NCBI GenBank assembly: GCA_024687845.1
Contig: JAILEL010000082.1
Coordinates: forward strand, 1 to 8,754
DNA: 8,754 nt
Direction: 5' to 3'
From: Eubacterium sp.
GTDB taxonomy: Bacteria > Bacillota_A > Clostridia > Lachnospirales > Lachnospiraceae
The translations under genes were made by a program, and so were the position numbers. Shown piece after piece: positions 1-7,689 of this stretch. Numbering within the stretch: position 1 is the first letter of the stretch; every line of letters starts with the position of its first letter. The notes beneath the pieces were generated by a model that saw only the letters and a list, made by a program, of their open reading frames with translations, was not told where the DNA came from and did no database searches.

Positions 1-279
1 ATATTTTTTCTGTTCCTTATCCCTCATATCTATCAGGAGAAGAAACAGAAACAGATAAGTTGAATACCAGCTACTATCTGAAATGTACGAAATATCCGGT
101 GTTGCATCGTAAAACACCATATATAGTTCCCAATATATGTCTCCAAGAAAATATACAAATGACGCAAGACTCAGCATATAAGAAGAACGTTTACCTGAGA
201 GAAGTGCATGACGAAAACACACAGCTGTGCATATTCCCGTCGTTATCAATTGAATGATATTGCAAAAACTCTCAATCAT
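1..279 (-). CDS. Integral membrane protein, N-terminal part (runs off left edge)
   Basis: An open frame of 93 codons starts at ATG 279-277 and is still open at base 1, so the C-terminus is missing. The start lies 2 bases after the TAA of the upstream two-helix gene, with an AGGA about 10 bases ahead inside that gene's end, which suggests translational coupling. The protein begins MIESFCNIIQLITTGICTAV. It shows hydrophobic segments at about 5-22, 33-48 and 78-88, with an aromatic-rich stretch (GDIYWELYMVFYDATP) between them. That pattern is of a multi-spanning membrane protein, and I recall similar uncharacterised proteins in Lachnospiraceae, but I cannot name a family. As the last visible gene of the kinase-sigma operon it may belong to the same envelope-signalling system; that is inference. 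The plus-strand frame over the same bases is best read as a shadow. Confidence 0.7.
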   Translation of the reverse strand, partial: MIESFCNIIQLITTGICTAVCFRHALLSGKRSSYMLSLASFVYFLGDIYWELYMVFYDATPDISYISDSSWYSTYLFLFLLLIDMRDKEQKKY

Positions 280-281
280 GA

Positions 282-614
282 TTATTTATCCTGTTCTTTA
301 TCATCCTTCCACTTCTTAAAACGATAGCAGAATATAGTCAATGATATCCCTAAAAGAAATGCAATTATTCCCGTTACAATAAATCCAAGTACAACATTTT
401 CTGTAAAAATACTACCATTCATAATATTTTGTGAATTCTCATAAACTATATTTTCCTGGAACCCAGACATTTTGTAGGCCGTCAGGATAACACCGACAAT
501 ACAGGCTACAGTAGCAGCAAGATGAACTACAAGGATTTGTTTCATTCTATTCTCTTTTTCAATTTTAGCCGCACGCCTATGCATGGCCTCGATTCTTTCC
601 TCGTTAGTCTTCAT
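282..614 (-). CDS. Small two-helix membrane protein, candidate sigma-factor partner
   Basis: This 110-residue protein starts at ATG 614, preceded by a clear AAGGAA about 9 bases upstream. Residues 1-25 are a charged, probably helical cytoplasmic segment (EERIEAMHRRAAKIEKENR). Transmembrane helices follow at about 26-47 and 74-97, separated by a polar, asparagine-rich outside loop, and the protein ends with a basic then acidic tail (RFKKWKDDKEQDK). It is the next gene after an ECF-type sigma factor, 90 bases downstream on the same strand. Small membrane proteins in that position are often anti-sigma factors, but I see no recognised anti-sigma domain or zinc motif, so the role is inferred from position only. 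The 90-base gap upstream (615-704) holds the ribosome site and no convincing terminator. Confidence 0.75.
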   Translation of the reverse strand: MKTNEERIEAMHRRAAKIEKENRMKQILVVHLAATVACIVGVILTAYKMSGFQENIVYENSQNIMNGSIFTENVVLGFIVTGIIAFLLGISLTIFCYRFKKWKDDKEQDK

Positions 615-704
615 ATATATATTCCTTCATCATCTATATACTTATATCTTTTGTATCACATTTTTCGGATTTTCGCCACACTCATTTATATATAAACTTT
701 AAAA

Positions 705-1247
705 CTATTCTTTTGTAATTCCTTCCTTCTCCAGTTCCCTTCGAAGGTGTTCCTTTCCCTTCTGAAGCAGGCGGTCGATGCGTTTCCTGTTAACCTTCAT
801 GATGTTTGCAGCTTCTATATAACTCATATTTTCAAAATAAACTAGCCACAGTGCCTCTCGGACATCTGCATCTATCCGCTCCATGCAGACATGCAAAATG
901 CTATGCAGGTTCATATCGGATACCTTCTCTTCTAAGGAAAATGTATCAGCAAGCTCTGTTTCCATTTCATCTAGGCTGAAGGCTTCTTTCTTCCTGCTGT
1001 GGAAACGTGTGGCGAGATTACGGGCAGTTTTATAGAGATATGCCTTAAAGCATCCTTCTCCTATGCGTGGTTTTTTTACCATTATCCTCGCAAAGGCCTC
1101 AATCATCATATCTTCTGAATCCTGCCAGTTATGGAGATAAGCATTCATATAGATTGTGAGGCTGTCGCCATATCTTATCATCAATTCATCATATGCAGAA
1201 TTGTTACCTGAAAGAAATGAACTATACAGTTCATCATCATTTTGCAT
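705..1247 (-). CDS. ECF-type RNA polymerase sigma factor (sigma-70 family)
   Basis: This 180-residue protein has the usual ECF length and two-domain plan. Sigma region 2 covers about residues 17-87: the DSEDMMIEAFARIM segment (43-56) is the core-binding 2.2 helix, and FKAYLYKTARNLATRFHSRKK is the 2.3/2.4 part expected to melt and recognise the -10 element. A linker (88-115) leads to region 4 at about 117-172, whose helix-turn-helix (YIEAANIMKVNRKRIDRLLQ) recognises the -35 element. The start ATG at 1247 has a textbook AGGAGG 7 bases upstream. The gene follows the hybrid kinase by only 23 bases and precedes a two-helix membrane protein, so it is almost certainly co-transcribed with both. It has no receiver or other sensory extension, so any control must come from a partner. 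The target promoters are unknown. Confidence 0.93.
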   Translation of the reverse strand: MQNDDELYSSFLSGNNSAYDELMIRYGDSLTIYMNAYLHNWQDSEDMMIEAFARIMVKKPRIGEGCFKAYLYKTARNLATRFHSRKKEAFSLDEMETELADTFSLEEKVSDMNLHSILHVCMERIDADVREALWLVYFENMSYIEAANIMKVNRKRIDRLLQKGKEHLRRELEKEGITKE

Positions 1248-1270
1248 GACATCAGCCTCCTCTCATTACA

Positions 1271-4200
1271 TTATTCCGGGAAAAACTCCATGATTTCATC
1301 ATCGTCATCATCAGAGGTTTTTCCGGTATCATCACTTTCTATCCCCAGAATTTCCACCAGATCATTTACTACCTGCTCATATTTAGCCATCAGTGGTTCA
1401 TAGCCCTTGTCTATAACATTCTCATCACATTCCTTTGAAGCATTTTCCTGCTCCAATGCCATTTCAGATAAGGTATCCGCTCCGATGGTACGTGCAGCGC
1501 TCTTCAGTGCATGAACCTGAATCTTATAATCTGACCAGTTCCTGTCAGCATAATGAGTTCTTATCAGATTTCTCTTCTCCTTCGAAGACTCGATAAATGT
1601 AACAATAAGCTCCTTATAGAATTCTGGATCTTCCATTGCATAGCCAAGTCCTTCCTCTACATTGAAGCCCTTCTCACGAAGCTTTTCAAGAACTTCATTT
1701 TCTGAATGGGACTTTTCAGATGCCTCACTCACTGCAGGCTGTTTTGCATAAGCCTCTTTATTTACTTCCACGAATGTATGGGACTTAATCTTCTGAGATT
1801 CCTGAACGATCATTCCCTCACCATTTGTGGATTCATAACAAGTATAGCTTCCTTCTGGTAAGTACTCACGAAGAGTCTTCTCAAGTGTATCCGGATCAAT
1901 CGGTTTAGAGAGATAATCCTTGAAGCCCTCTGATATATACATTTCCCTTGCACCGGCTATTGCATTTGCAGTCAGCGCTATTACAGCAGTACTTTCATCC
2001 AGCAGTGAGGCTTTACGTATGGCCTTAAGAGTTTCAATACCATCCATATCAGGCATCAGATGATCCATGAAGATGATATCGTAATGCTTCTCCTTTATCA
2101 TTTCTATGGCTTTCTTACCACCATTTGCCAGATCAGGAACGGTGTCAAGACGTTTCATAAGTCCACGGGCAACCTTAAGGTTCATCTCATTATCATCAAC
2201 AACGAGAATATTTGCGTCAACAATATGCATCTGCATGGTACGTTTTCTCAGTTCCTCCGTGTCACGATGACGTTTATATTCACCAAGCGGAGTTGCATCA
2301 ACTATATTCTGAACAATTCTGAAGGAGAAGCTTGAGCCCTTTCCGTATTCACTGCTTATCTCAAGAGAACTTCCCATCAGCTTCAGAATACCATCGACAA
2401 TGGACATACCCAGTCCTGTTCCTTCTATATTACGGTTTCTGCTTTCCTCGATTCTCTGGAAGGATTCGAAGAGCTTCGCCATATCCTCTTCTTTAATACC
2501 GATTCCAGTATCTCTTACCTCAACATAAAGCGTACACTCATTTCCGGAAACGCTTTCATTTCTCATGACAAGGGTAACAGTTCCTTTTTCGGTGTATTTT
2601 ACAGCATTCGTAAGAAGGTTCGTTATTACCTGTCTGACTCTCACATCATCACCATACATGATACGAGGAAGCATCTCATCTATACCAAGTCTGAATTCCA
2701 GTCCCTTCTTTTCCGCTCTGTCGGAGATCATATTTACCAGATTGTCAATCATTTCTGCGGTATCATATTCGACAGAAACGATATCCATCTTACCACTTTC
2801 AATCTTCGAAAAGTCCAGGATTCCATTTATCAGTGAAAGCAGAGTTTTACTGGCGCTCTTGATATCTGACGCATATTCCTTTATGTTGACATCCTCAGAC
2901 TCTCTCAGGATCATTTCATCCATACCAATTACAGCGTTGATAGGAGTTCGGATCTCATGACTCATCTGAGCCAGGAAGTCGGACTTCGCCTTTCCAGCCG
3001 CCTCAGCCTTACTTACCGCCTCGGATAGCTTCTGATTCATATTTGCCTGAGAACGTATAACCTTATTAAGCAGAATAATTATCAGCAAAATAACAACAAA
3101 TGTAATGATAACGTATATTCCCGTATAGAGTATTGGAAGCATATACACTTCCGTCCATTTCCATAAAAGAATAATCGAAAAACCGGTATTCTTATCCTTC
3201 TTGCTGACGCACGCTCTCCTTATATTATCATAATCTTTAAATGTAAATAGACGACCTCTGTCATCACAAGAGGCATCATAATATGGAGTTTTCGTAATAT
3301 TTGTCCTTGAATCACCAACCATCTCATAGTCCTTATTCGGATGATTAATGATATCGCCATTAGGGTCAACCAGGAAAACATATTCGTATTTTGAATAGCT
3401 TTCTCCAAAGATCTGTATAATCTTATCCATATAGAAATCTATTCCGAAGACTCCTAAGAATTCGCCATTTTTGCCATAAACGACCTTTGAAAAGGTTATG
3501 CAGTATTCTCCTGTCTGGGCATCAACATAAGGAGAGGAAATATTATAAGGAGCTTCAGATTTTTCAGTCTGCTTATACCATTCTCTCTCCTCAACCTTCC
3601 AGTCCTCATCAGGCTGCCAGCCATTATTCATGATTATCGCATGCTCACTATAAGGATTTGCCAGGTAGCACACAGAAATGTCTTCGTAATTCTGGGCAAC
3701 ACTGTCAAGCCATTTCACCGCTTCATCATAATCCTCAATAAGCTCTGGTTTTGAAACGATGATATTACTAAACATATTAAGGGTAGTAATCTGTTCCTTC
3801 TCCCATAGGTTCAGCTGATAATAGTATTCATCCAGCCTCTCACTCATCATGTCTACTGAGCCAACTGTACCGGCATCATAGAAGAAGGCTGAACTTATTA
3901 TCATCACAACAAGAAGAAGTAGAACGATTATATTTCTGAAAATACGGATGGTTCTGGAAATGTCATTGTCTTTCTCACGTTTTTCTCTTTTGTTTTTTTC
4001 CAGATTAGAGACAATCGAAGAATACGAACTCAGCTCATTCATTATCTCATTCATTCTGAGACCATTTGTTCTGATGCTCGCAATATCTTCTCCGGTAGGT
4101 ATCCCTTCCTCACTGCTCCAGTCACTTATGCTGATAATGCTATTTAAAGGAGTTTTAAGCTTCTCAAGAATATTCTCAACAAAAACTTCTCTTCCTTCCA

Positions 4201-5134
4201 GCGCCTCTTCTGATCTGATACGGTTTCTTATACCGAAAGCATACATGACAATAATCATAACAAGCATGAGTATATTTATCAGAAAATTTACAGCAATCTG
4301 CTTAGTTATCTCCCTGTAAAGCTCTGTATTGTTAACACAAAGAATCATGTACCAGTTATTCTGGGTAACTGAATGGAATACAGTATTTCTCGTGCCTGCA
4401 ATCTTCTCTATAAATGATTTATCATTATTGTTCTGTTGAACATTCATGAATACATTTACATAATCAGGCAGGGATTTATTTATATCCTTACCAACAAAGG
4501 ACATATCTGAATATCCCGCTATAAGTCCCTCCTGAGTTACAATCATTGCAACACTTCCATCACTCAGGGACATTTTTCCGATAGATTCCTGAATCTCAGA
4601 AAGCGTAAAGTCCATAGCAACCACAGTTTCATTGTCCGAAAGCATGACAGACATTGTAAAACACATTTCACCGGTCATGCTGTCTATATAGGGATCTGTG
4701 ATAAATATATCTCCTGCGCTGTCAATAGCACCGACATACCAGTTTCTTTCTGTAGCATGGTAGTCATCCGGAGCATCGAAGTCCGGAATTATCTGCCATC
4801 CCTTGCCTGCGACATAAACATTGAAGTTTATACCATTCGTTATCTCAAGCTGAGTTTTCTTCTGCGAAATGATGTATTTTTCCAGAGCTGCTCTGTCATC
4901 GTCTTCGTCCTTCAGCTGTTCTGCTCCTACAGCAACTCTGAAAAGAGAGTTTTCTGCGCTCGCGATATAATTTTCAAAATCTGTTTTTATACTACTTATC
5001 TGAGTCTGACCTACCTGCTCAGTCTGGTTCACCATCGAGCGGATAATAAGCCTTGAATTTATAACAATAATGACCACAAATGTGATCACAAGAGCTAATA
5101 TAATTGCCAGATCAGTTTTACGGATTTTTCTCAT
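1271..5134 (-). CDS. Dual-dCache membrane hybrid histidine kinase (HisKA-HATPase-REC-HPt)
   Basis: This 1287-residue protein is a complete phosphorelay in one chain. In order: TM about 9-31; first extracytoplasmic dCache about 36-278; TM about 281-303; a vestigial HisKA-like helix pair about 309-378, with LEKLKTPLNSII where an active domain has SHEIRTPINAVI, so Glu324 stands in for the phospho-His; TM about 400-419; second dCache about 424-662; TM about 664-690; a short coiled linker; active HisKA with H726; HATPase with N843, D875 (DTGIGI) and GTGLG at 905-909; receiver with D980/D981, phospho-acceptor D1024 (FMDHLMP), T1055 and K1077; HPt with H1208 (HALKSAARTIG). The tail is acidic, with five Asp in a row. 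Both sensors keep the R-x-W-Y signature of amino-acid-binding dCache domains. Start: ATG 5134 has GAGG 6 bases upstream. An in-frame GTG at 5206 has no ribosome site and lies in a repeat arm. The sigma gene follows after 23 bases. Confidence 0.95.
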   Translation of the reverse strand: MRKIRKTDLAIILALVITFVVIIVINSRLIIRSMVNQTEQVGQTQISSIKTDFENYIASAENSLFRVAVGAEQLKDEDDDRAALEKYIISQKKTQLEITNGINFNVYVAGKGWQIIPDFDAPDDYHATERNWYVGAIDSAGDIFITDPYIDSMTGEMCFTMSVMLSDNETVVAMDFTLSEIQESIGKMSLSDGSVAMIVTQEGLIAGYSDMSFVGKDINKSLPDYVNVFMNVQQNNNDKSFIEKIAGTRNTVFHSVTQNNWYMILCVNNTELYREITKQIAVNFLINILMLVMIIVMYAFGIRNRIRSEEALEGREVFVENILEKLKTPLNSIISISDWSSEEGIPTGEDIASIRTNGLRMNEIMNELSSYSSIVSNLEKNKREKREKDNDISRTIRIFRNIIVLLLLVVMIISSAFFYDAGTVGSVDMMSERLDEYYYQLNLWEKEQITTLNMFSNIIVSKPELIEDYDEAVKWLDSVAQNYEDISVCYLANPYSEHAIIMNNGWQPDEDWKVEEREWYKQTEKSEAPYNISSPYVDAQTGEYCITFSKVVYGKNGEFLGVFGIDFYMDKIIQIFGESYSKYEYVFLVDPNGDIINHPNKDYEMVGDSRTNITKTPYYDASCDDRGRLFTFKDYDNIRRACVSKKDKNTGFSIILLWKWTEVYMLPILYTGIYVIITFVVILLIIILLNKVIRSQANMNQKLSEAVSKAEAAGKAKSDFLAQMSHEIRTPINAVIGMDEMILRESEDVNIKEYASDIKSASKTLLSLINGILDFSKIESGKMDIVSVEYDTAEMIDNLVNMISDRAEKKGLEFRLGIDEMLPRIMYGDDVRVRQVITNLLTNAVKYTEKGTVTLVMRNESVSGNECTLYVEVRDTGIGIKEEDMAKLFESFQRIEESRNRNIEGTGLGMSIVDGILKLMGSSLEISSEYGKGSSFSFRIVQNIVDATPLGEYKRHRDTEELRKRTMQMHIVDANILVVDDNEMNLKVARGLMKRLDTVPDLANGGKKAIEMIKEKHYDIIFMDHLMPDMDGIETLKAIRKASLLDESTAVIALTANAIAGAREMYISEGFKDYLSKPIDPDTLEKTLREYLPEGSYTCYESTNGEGMIVQESQKIKSHTFVEVNKEAYAKQPAVSEASEKSHSENEVLEKLREKGFNVEEGLGYAMEDPEFYKELIVTFIESSKEKRNLIRTHYADRNWSDYKIQVHALKSAARTIGADTLSEMALEQENASKECDENVIDKGYEPLMAKYEQVVNDLVEILGIESDDTGKTSDDDDDEIMEFFPE

Positions 5135-5139
5135 AGGAT

Positions 5140-5144
5140 TCCTC
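5140..5144 (-). promoter_or_regulatory. Ribosome binding site that fixes the kinase start
   Basis: On the minus strand GAGGA lies 5-6 bases before ATG 5134, a good Shine-Dalgarno spacing. The longer in-frame reading that starts at GTG 5206 has no purine-rich site ahead of it. It would also add 24 polar residues encoded partly by the arm of the structured repeat. ATG 5134 gives a normal membrane-protein start (MRKIRKTDLAIILALV). I therefore chose it. Confidence 0.75.
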
Positions 5145-5164
5145 GATACAGACTTAAGAGTTTC

Positions 5165-5177
5165 TTGTATAATACAA
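5165..5177. promoter_or_regulatory. Short palindrome TTGTATAATACAA overlapping possible -10 elements
   Basis: A perfect 6-bp inverted repeat around a central A lies between the kinase start and the structured repeat. It contains TATAAT on the plus strand and TATTAT on the minus strand, so it could be the -10 of a kinase-operon promoter about 35 bases upstream of ATG 5134, possibly overlapped by an operator. The hexamer at the correct -35 distance on the minus strand (AACAAG) is poor, so the promoter call is weak. Confidence 0.25.
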
Positions 5178-5192
5178 ACATTGTTGTTATAC

Positions 5193-5423
5193 TTGTTACT
5201 ATTCACGGTTTATGAGATAGGTAGCAAAAATGACTGCTCGCAGGCACTTTTTGCTTACCTATCTCATAATACCTGCGAAGCAGGAACTCAAAAAGTATGA
5301 TTCAGTGCCTCCGTAGGAGGCAATAGAACATCGAATATTAGGCTTATTTAAGCTTGCTTAAGGATAAGCCATATTCGATGTGGACTTAAGAATACTTTTT
5401 GAGTTAACCGTGAATAGCAACAA
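5193..5423 (+). repeat. Structured repeat, copy A (candidate non-coding RNA or mobile element)
   Basis: This 231-base element folds almost completely. Outer arms 5193-5210 and 5406-5423 pair at 17 of 18 positions (core CTATTCACGGTT). A long hairpin pairs 5211-5230 with 5248-5268 (20 bp, one bulge), with the loop TGACTGCTCGCAGGC at 5231-5245. A second closing stem pairs 5285-5298 with 5392-5405 (14 perfect bp). It encloses a 7-bp hairpin, TGCCTCC-GTA-GGAGGCA (5306-5322), and a long three-part hairpin (5328-5381) capped by a G-CTTG-C tetraloop. The first loop can also pair with 5272-5283 (CCTGCG, one bulged A, AGCAG), giving an 11-bp pseudoknot. Unpaired GATTCAG (5299-5305) and GGACTTAAGA (5382-5391) are identical in copy B. 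It lies between the divergent kinase and peptidase genes and, read on the plus strand, would be in or upstream of the peptidase leader. No coding content is evident. I do not recognise the family. Confidence 0.88.
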
Positions 5424-5451
5424 TTGGTTACATTCTTTTTACTAATATAAG
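5424..5451 (+). promoter_or_regulatory. Possible promoter for the M13 peptidase gene
   Basis: TTGGTT (5424-5429) and TATAAG (5446-5451) are 16 bases apart, directly after the outer arm of copy A and about 85 bases before the peptidase start. A second TATAAT at 5494-5499 has no good -35 partner. If the first pair is the promoter, copy A lies upstream of the transcript rather than in its leader. Confidence 0.3.
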
Positions 5452-5479
5452 TGGATAACGATGAGGAAGGTAAATACGC

Positions 5480-5503
5480 ATGAACCTTTTCATTATAATT
5501 TGA
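5480..5503 (+). other. Possible 7-codon leader ORF upstream of the peptidase
   Basis: ATG 5480 opens a 7-codon frame (MNLFIII) that ends in TGA at 5501-5503, in the same frame as the peptidase. It has a stronger ribosome site (GAGGAAGG, 5463-5470) than the peptidase start itself. It could be a translated leader, a remnant of an upstream start cut by the TGA, or chance. Confidence 0.2.
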
Positions 5504-5536
5504 AATCAAGTTTGTTACAATAACTTTTTACAAGTA

Positions 5537-7681
5537 ATGGGGTTAAATTGTATGAATTTACGATTGGGGACTGGAAAATATACTTTAAGGCGTATTATTG
5601 CATTTTTTCTATGCATTGCGCTTGTTTTTTCTGTCACAGGATGCGGGAACAAAGCTTCTGATAGTTCCTCAAAAAATTCTGATGAATCTGATAAATCCTC
5701 CAGTAGTTCCGAAAAAACCGGAAAGAATGCCTGGATTGATTCTGAGATTGCTGAAAATGCAGAAGCTGCCGGAAACTGCCGTCTACAGGATGATTTTGCC
5801 GCAGCTGCCAATGCTGAGTGGCTAAAAAACGAGGAGTACAGTACTTATTATGGAAATGGTACATTTGCCGAAGCTGCTGTAATTGTTAATAAGAATAAGC
5901 GCGCAATGCTTGATGATAAGAGCCTGAGCGGTAAGAACCTGGAGCTGCTCCGTACCTTCGACGAGCTATATGACTGGGATTACCGAAATGAGATTGCTCT
6001 TAAACCTATCGAAAAATATCTTGCATATATCGATGAGATAAATTCCATCGATGATGTTTCAAGCTACATGCTTGATAATAGTAAGAATCCTTTTGCTACT
6101 ATGTTAGTTGGCGTCACAACTTCCAAGGTTGATACCATGAAGGATAATCTATGTCTTACTATCACTCAGCCCAAATATTCCGCGGGCGAATCCAAAGTTT
6201 ACTTTTCAATGACTGATGAGGAATTTCAGAAACTCGAGGATTGTGACAAAGAAGTTGGCTATATTCTCGGAAGACTGGGATACTCTGATGCAGAAATAAA
6301 AACACTCGCTAAAAAATGTCATGCATTTGAAAATAAAATGGCTGACATCAATTATAACGGTGAATATGAATATTACCAGAACGAAGTTGTTTCTAAGGAC
6401 GAGCTTATCAAATATGCCAGGAATTACCCGCTAAATGATCTACTCGAGCATTATAAGCTTGGTAATGAAAAGCATTATACAGGAGACTACAAATATCTCA
6501 AGGGTATCGGAAGGCTTTATACTGAAAAAAATGTAGAAGCTATGAAGGCTTATTTCAAATACCGCCTTATCAATCAGTCCATGTATTATCTGGATAAGGA
6601 GTCTATGGATAAATACAGAGAACTATATCAGGACATAACCAATCAGTTTTCTGAGGTTGTCGACAGATATCCTGACAGAGCTGAATTCCTTATCATCAGC
6701 GAGACACCTCTTAAGGCCGCCATGGATCAGGCATATCTGGATACATATTTTGATGAGAGAACCTACAACGATATCGTAAATCTCACTGATATGATAATTG
6801 CCGAATACAAAACCATGCTAAGGGATAAGGACTGGATTTCTGAAGAAAATAAAGAAAGCATATGTAAGAAGCTGGACAATATCTGTTACAACATAATCCG
6901 CCCGTCTAATGAACCGGATTTCGGCGATATGCAGTTTATTTCTAAGACTGAGGGTGGAACTCTCCTTGATGCTGTATGTGTATTAAACAGATTCAAAATT
7001 GAAAACTATACAAATGCTGTTTCGAGACCTCTCGACAGAGGTTTCTGGGATATCTATAGCGAGCAGGATTCAACAACCGAAGTAAATGCATTTTATTCAC
7101 CATGGCTTAACTCTCTATGTATAGATGCTGGAATTCTGTGTGGAGATTTCTACTCTTATGACTGGCCCCTTGAACAGAAGCTTGGCCGTATCGGAGTCAT
7201 TATCGGACATGAGATATCACACGCATTTGATTCTAATGGTGTTTATTATAACGAAGAGGGCGATTACAAATCCATCATCGAAGGAAATGATATGAGCACA
7301 TTTAGCGAGAAAGCCAGCAAAGTGGATGCTTATTATGATGGATATTCTCCATTTGAAGGAGCTGCCGCCTATAATACCTCTAAAAACAGAGTAAGTCCCG
7401 AAGCCATTGCTGATATGGGTGGTATGAAATGCGCTTTAAATATTGCAAAGAAGCAAGGCAGTTTTGACTATGACCTGTTTTTCAGAAGTTTTGCAAGCCT
7501 GTACAAATGCCTGACAACCAAAAGTAATGAGGTTGACTGTGTCAATTCTGACCCTCACCCACTGCAGTTTCTCAGGATAAATGTTACTGTTCAACAGTTC
7601 GATGAATTCTATGAAACCTATGATGTGAAGCCAGGTGATAACATGTACCTCGCACCCGAAGACAGGATTGCAATCTGGTAG
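5537..7681 (+). CDS. M13 family (neprilysin/PepO-like) zinc metallopeptidase, lipoprotein
   Basis: This 714-residue protein has a basic N-terminus, a hydrophobic helix (about 20-33) and the lipobox SVTGC with Cys36, then a Ser/Asp/Lys-rich spacer (41-64). It is probably lipid-anchored on the outside of the membrane. The M13 N-domain begins near 83 (DDFAAAANAEWL). Catalytic-domain marks are NAFY (517-520, substrate-binding Asn-Ala), zinc motif HEISH (558-562) with catalytic Glu559, third ligand Glu622 in EAIADMGG with Asp626, His674 and Arg680 near the end, and the family's C-terminal pattern closing in IAIW. All key residues are intact and the length is normal for the family, whose members cut short peptides. 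The start is uncertain: ATG 5537 and ATG 5552 (M6) both leave a proper signal peptide, and neither has a strong ribosome site, though GGGG lies 9 bases before 5552. The structured repeats A and B flank the gene, and B begins within about 10 bases of the stop. Confidence 0.94.
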   Translation: MGLNCMNLRLGTGKYTLRRIIAFFLCIALVFSVTGCGNKASDSSSKNSDESDKSSSSSEKTGKNAWIDSEIAENAEAAGNCRLQDDFAAAANAEWLKNEEYSTYYGNGTFAEAAVIVNKNKRAMLDDKSLSGKNLELLRTFDELYDWDYRNEIALKPIEKYLAYIDEINSIDDVSSYMLDNSKNPFATMLVGVTTSKVDTMKDNLCLTITQPKYSAGESKVYFSMTDEEFQKLEDCDKEVGYILGRLGYSDAEIKTLAKKCHAFENKMADINYNGEYEYYQNEVVSKDELIKYARNYPLNDLLEHYKLGNEKHYTGDYKYLKGIGRLYTEKNVEAMKAYFKYRLINQSMYYLDKESMDKYRELYQDITNQFSEVVDRYPDRAEFLIISETPLKAAMDQAYLDTYFDERTYNDIVNLTDMIIAEYKTMLRDKDWISEENKESICKKLDNICYNIIRPSNEPDFGDMQFISKTEGGTLLDAVCVLNRFKIENYTNAVSRPLDRGFWDIYSEQDSTTEVNAFYSPWLNSLCIDAGILCGDFYSYDWPLEQKLGRIGVIIGHEISHAFDSNGVYYNEEGDYKSIIEGNDMSTFSEKASKVDAYYDGYSPFEGAAAYNTSKNRVSPEAIADMGGMKCALNIAKKQGSFDYDLFFRSFASLYKCLTTKSNEVDCVNSDPHPLQFLRINVTVQQFDEFYETYDVKPGDNMYLAPEDRIAIW

Positions 7682-7689
7682 TATGATGT

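Noticed and set aside
60..257. Plus-strand open frame of 65 codons at the left end
   Set aside because: It lies opposite a better minus-strand frame (1-279) that has coupled spacing to the operon and membrane-helix composition. The plus-strand translation has no recognisable features.
2060..4319. Several plus-strand open frames of 90-130 codons opposite the kinase gene
   Set aside because: They are antisense shadows of conserved kinase domains, with no ribosome sites or recognisable protein features.
5193..5423. HEARO/omega RNA of an IscB system, or a riboswitch
   Set aside because: A structured element with a pseudoknot invites the comparison, but no IscB or other HNH/RuvC gene is present and I could not match a consensus. 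No known aptamer core was recognised.
5515..5864. Open frames overlapping the start of the peptidase gene on both strands
   Set aside because: They overlap the signal peptide and early domain of a clearly real M13 gene. Their compositions reflect the Ser-rich spacer read in other frames.
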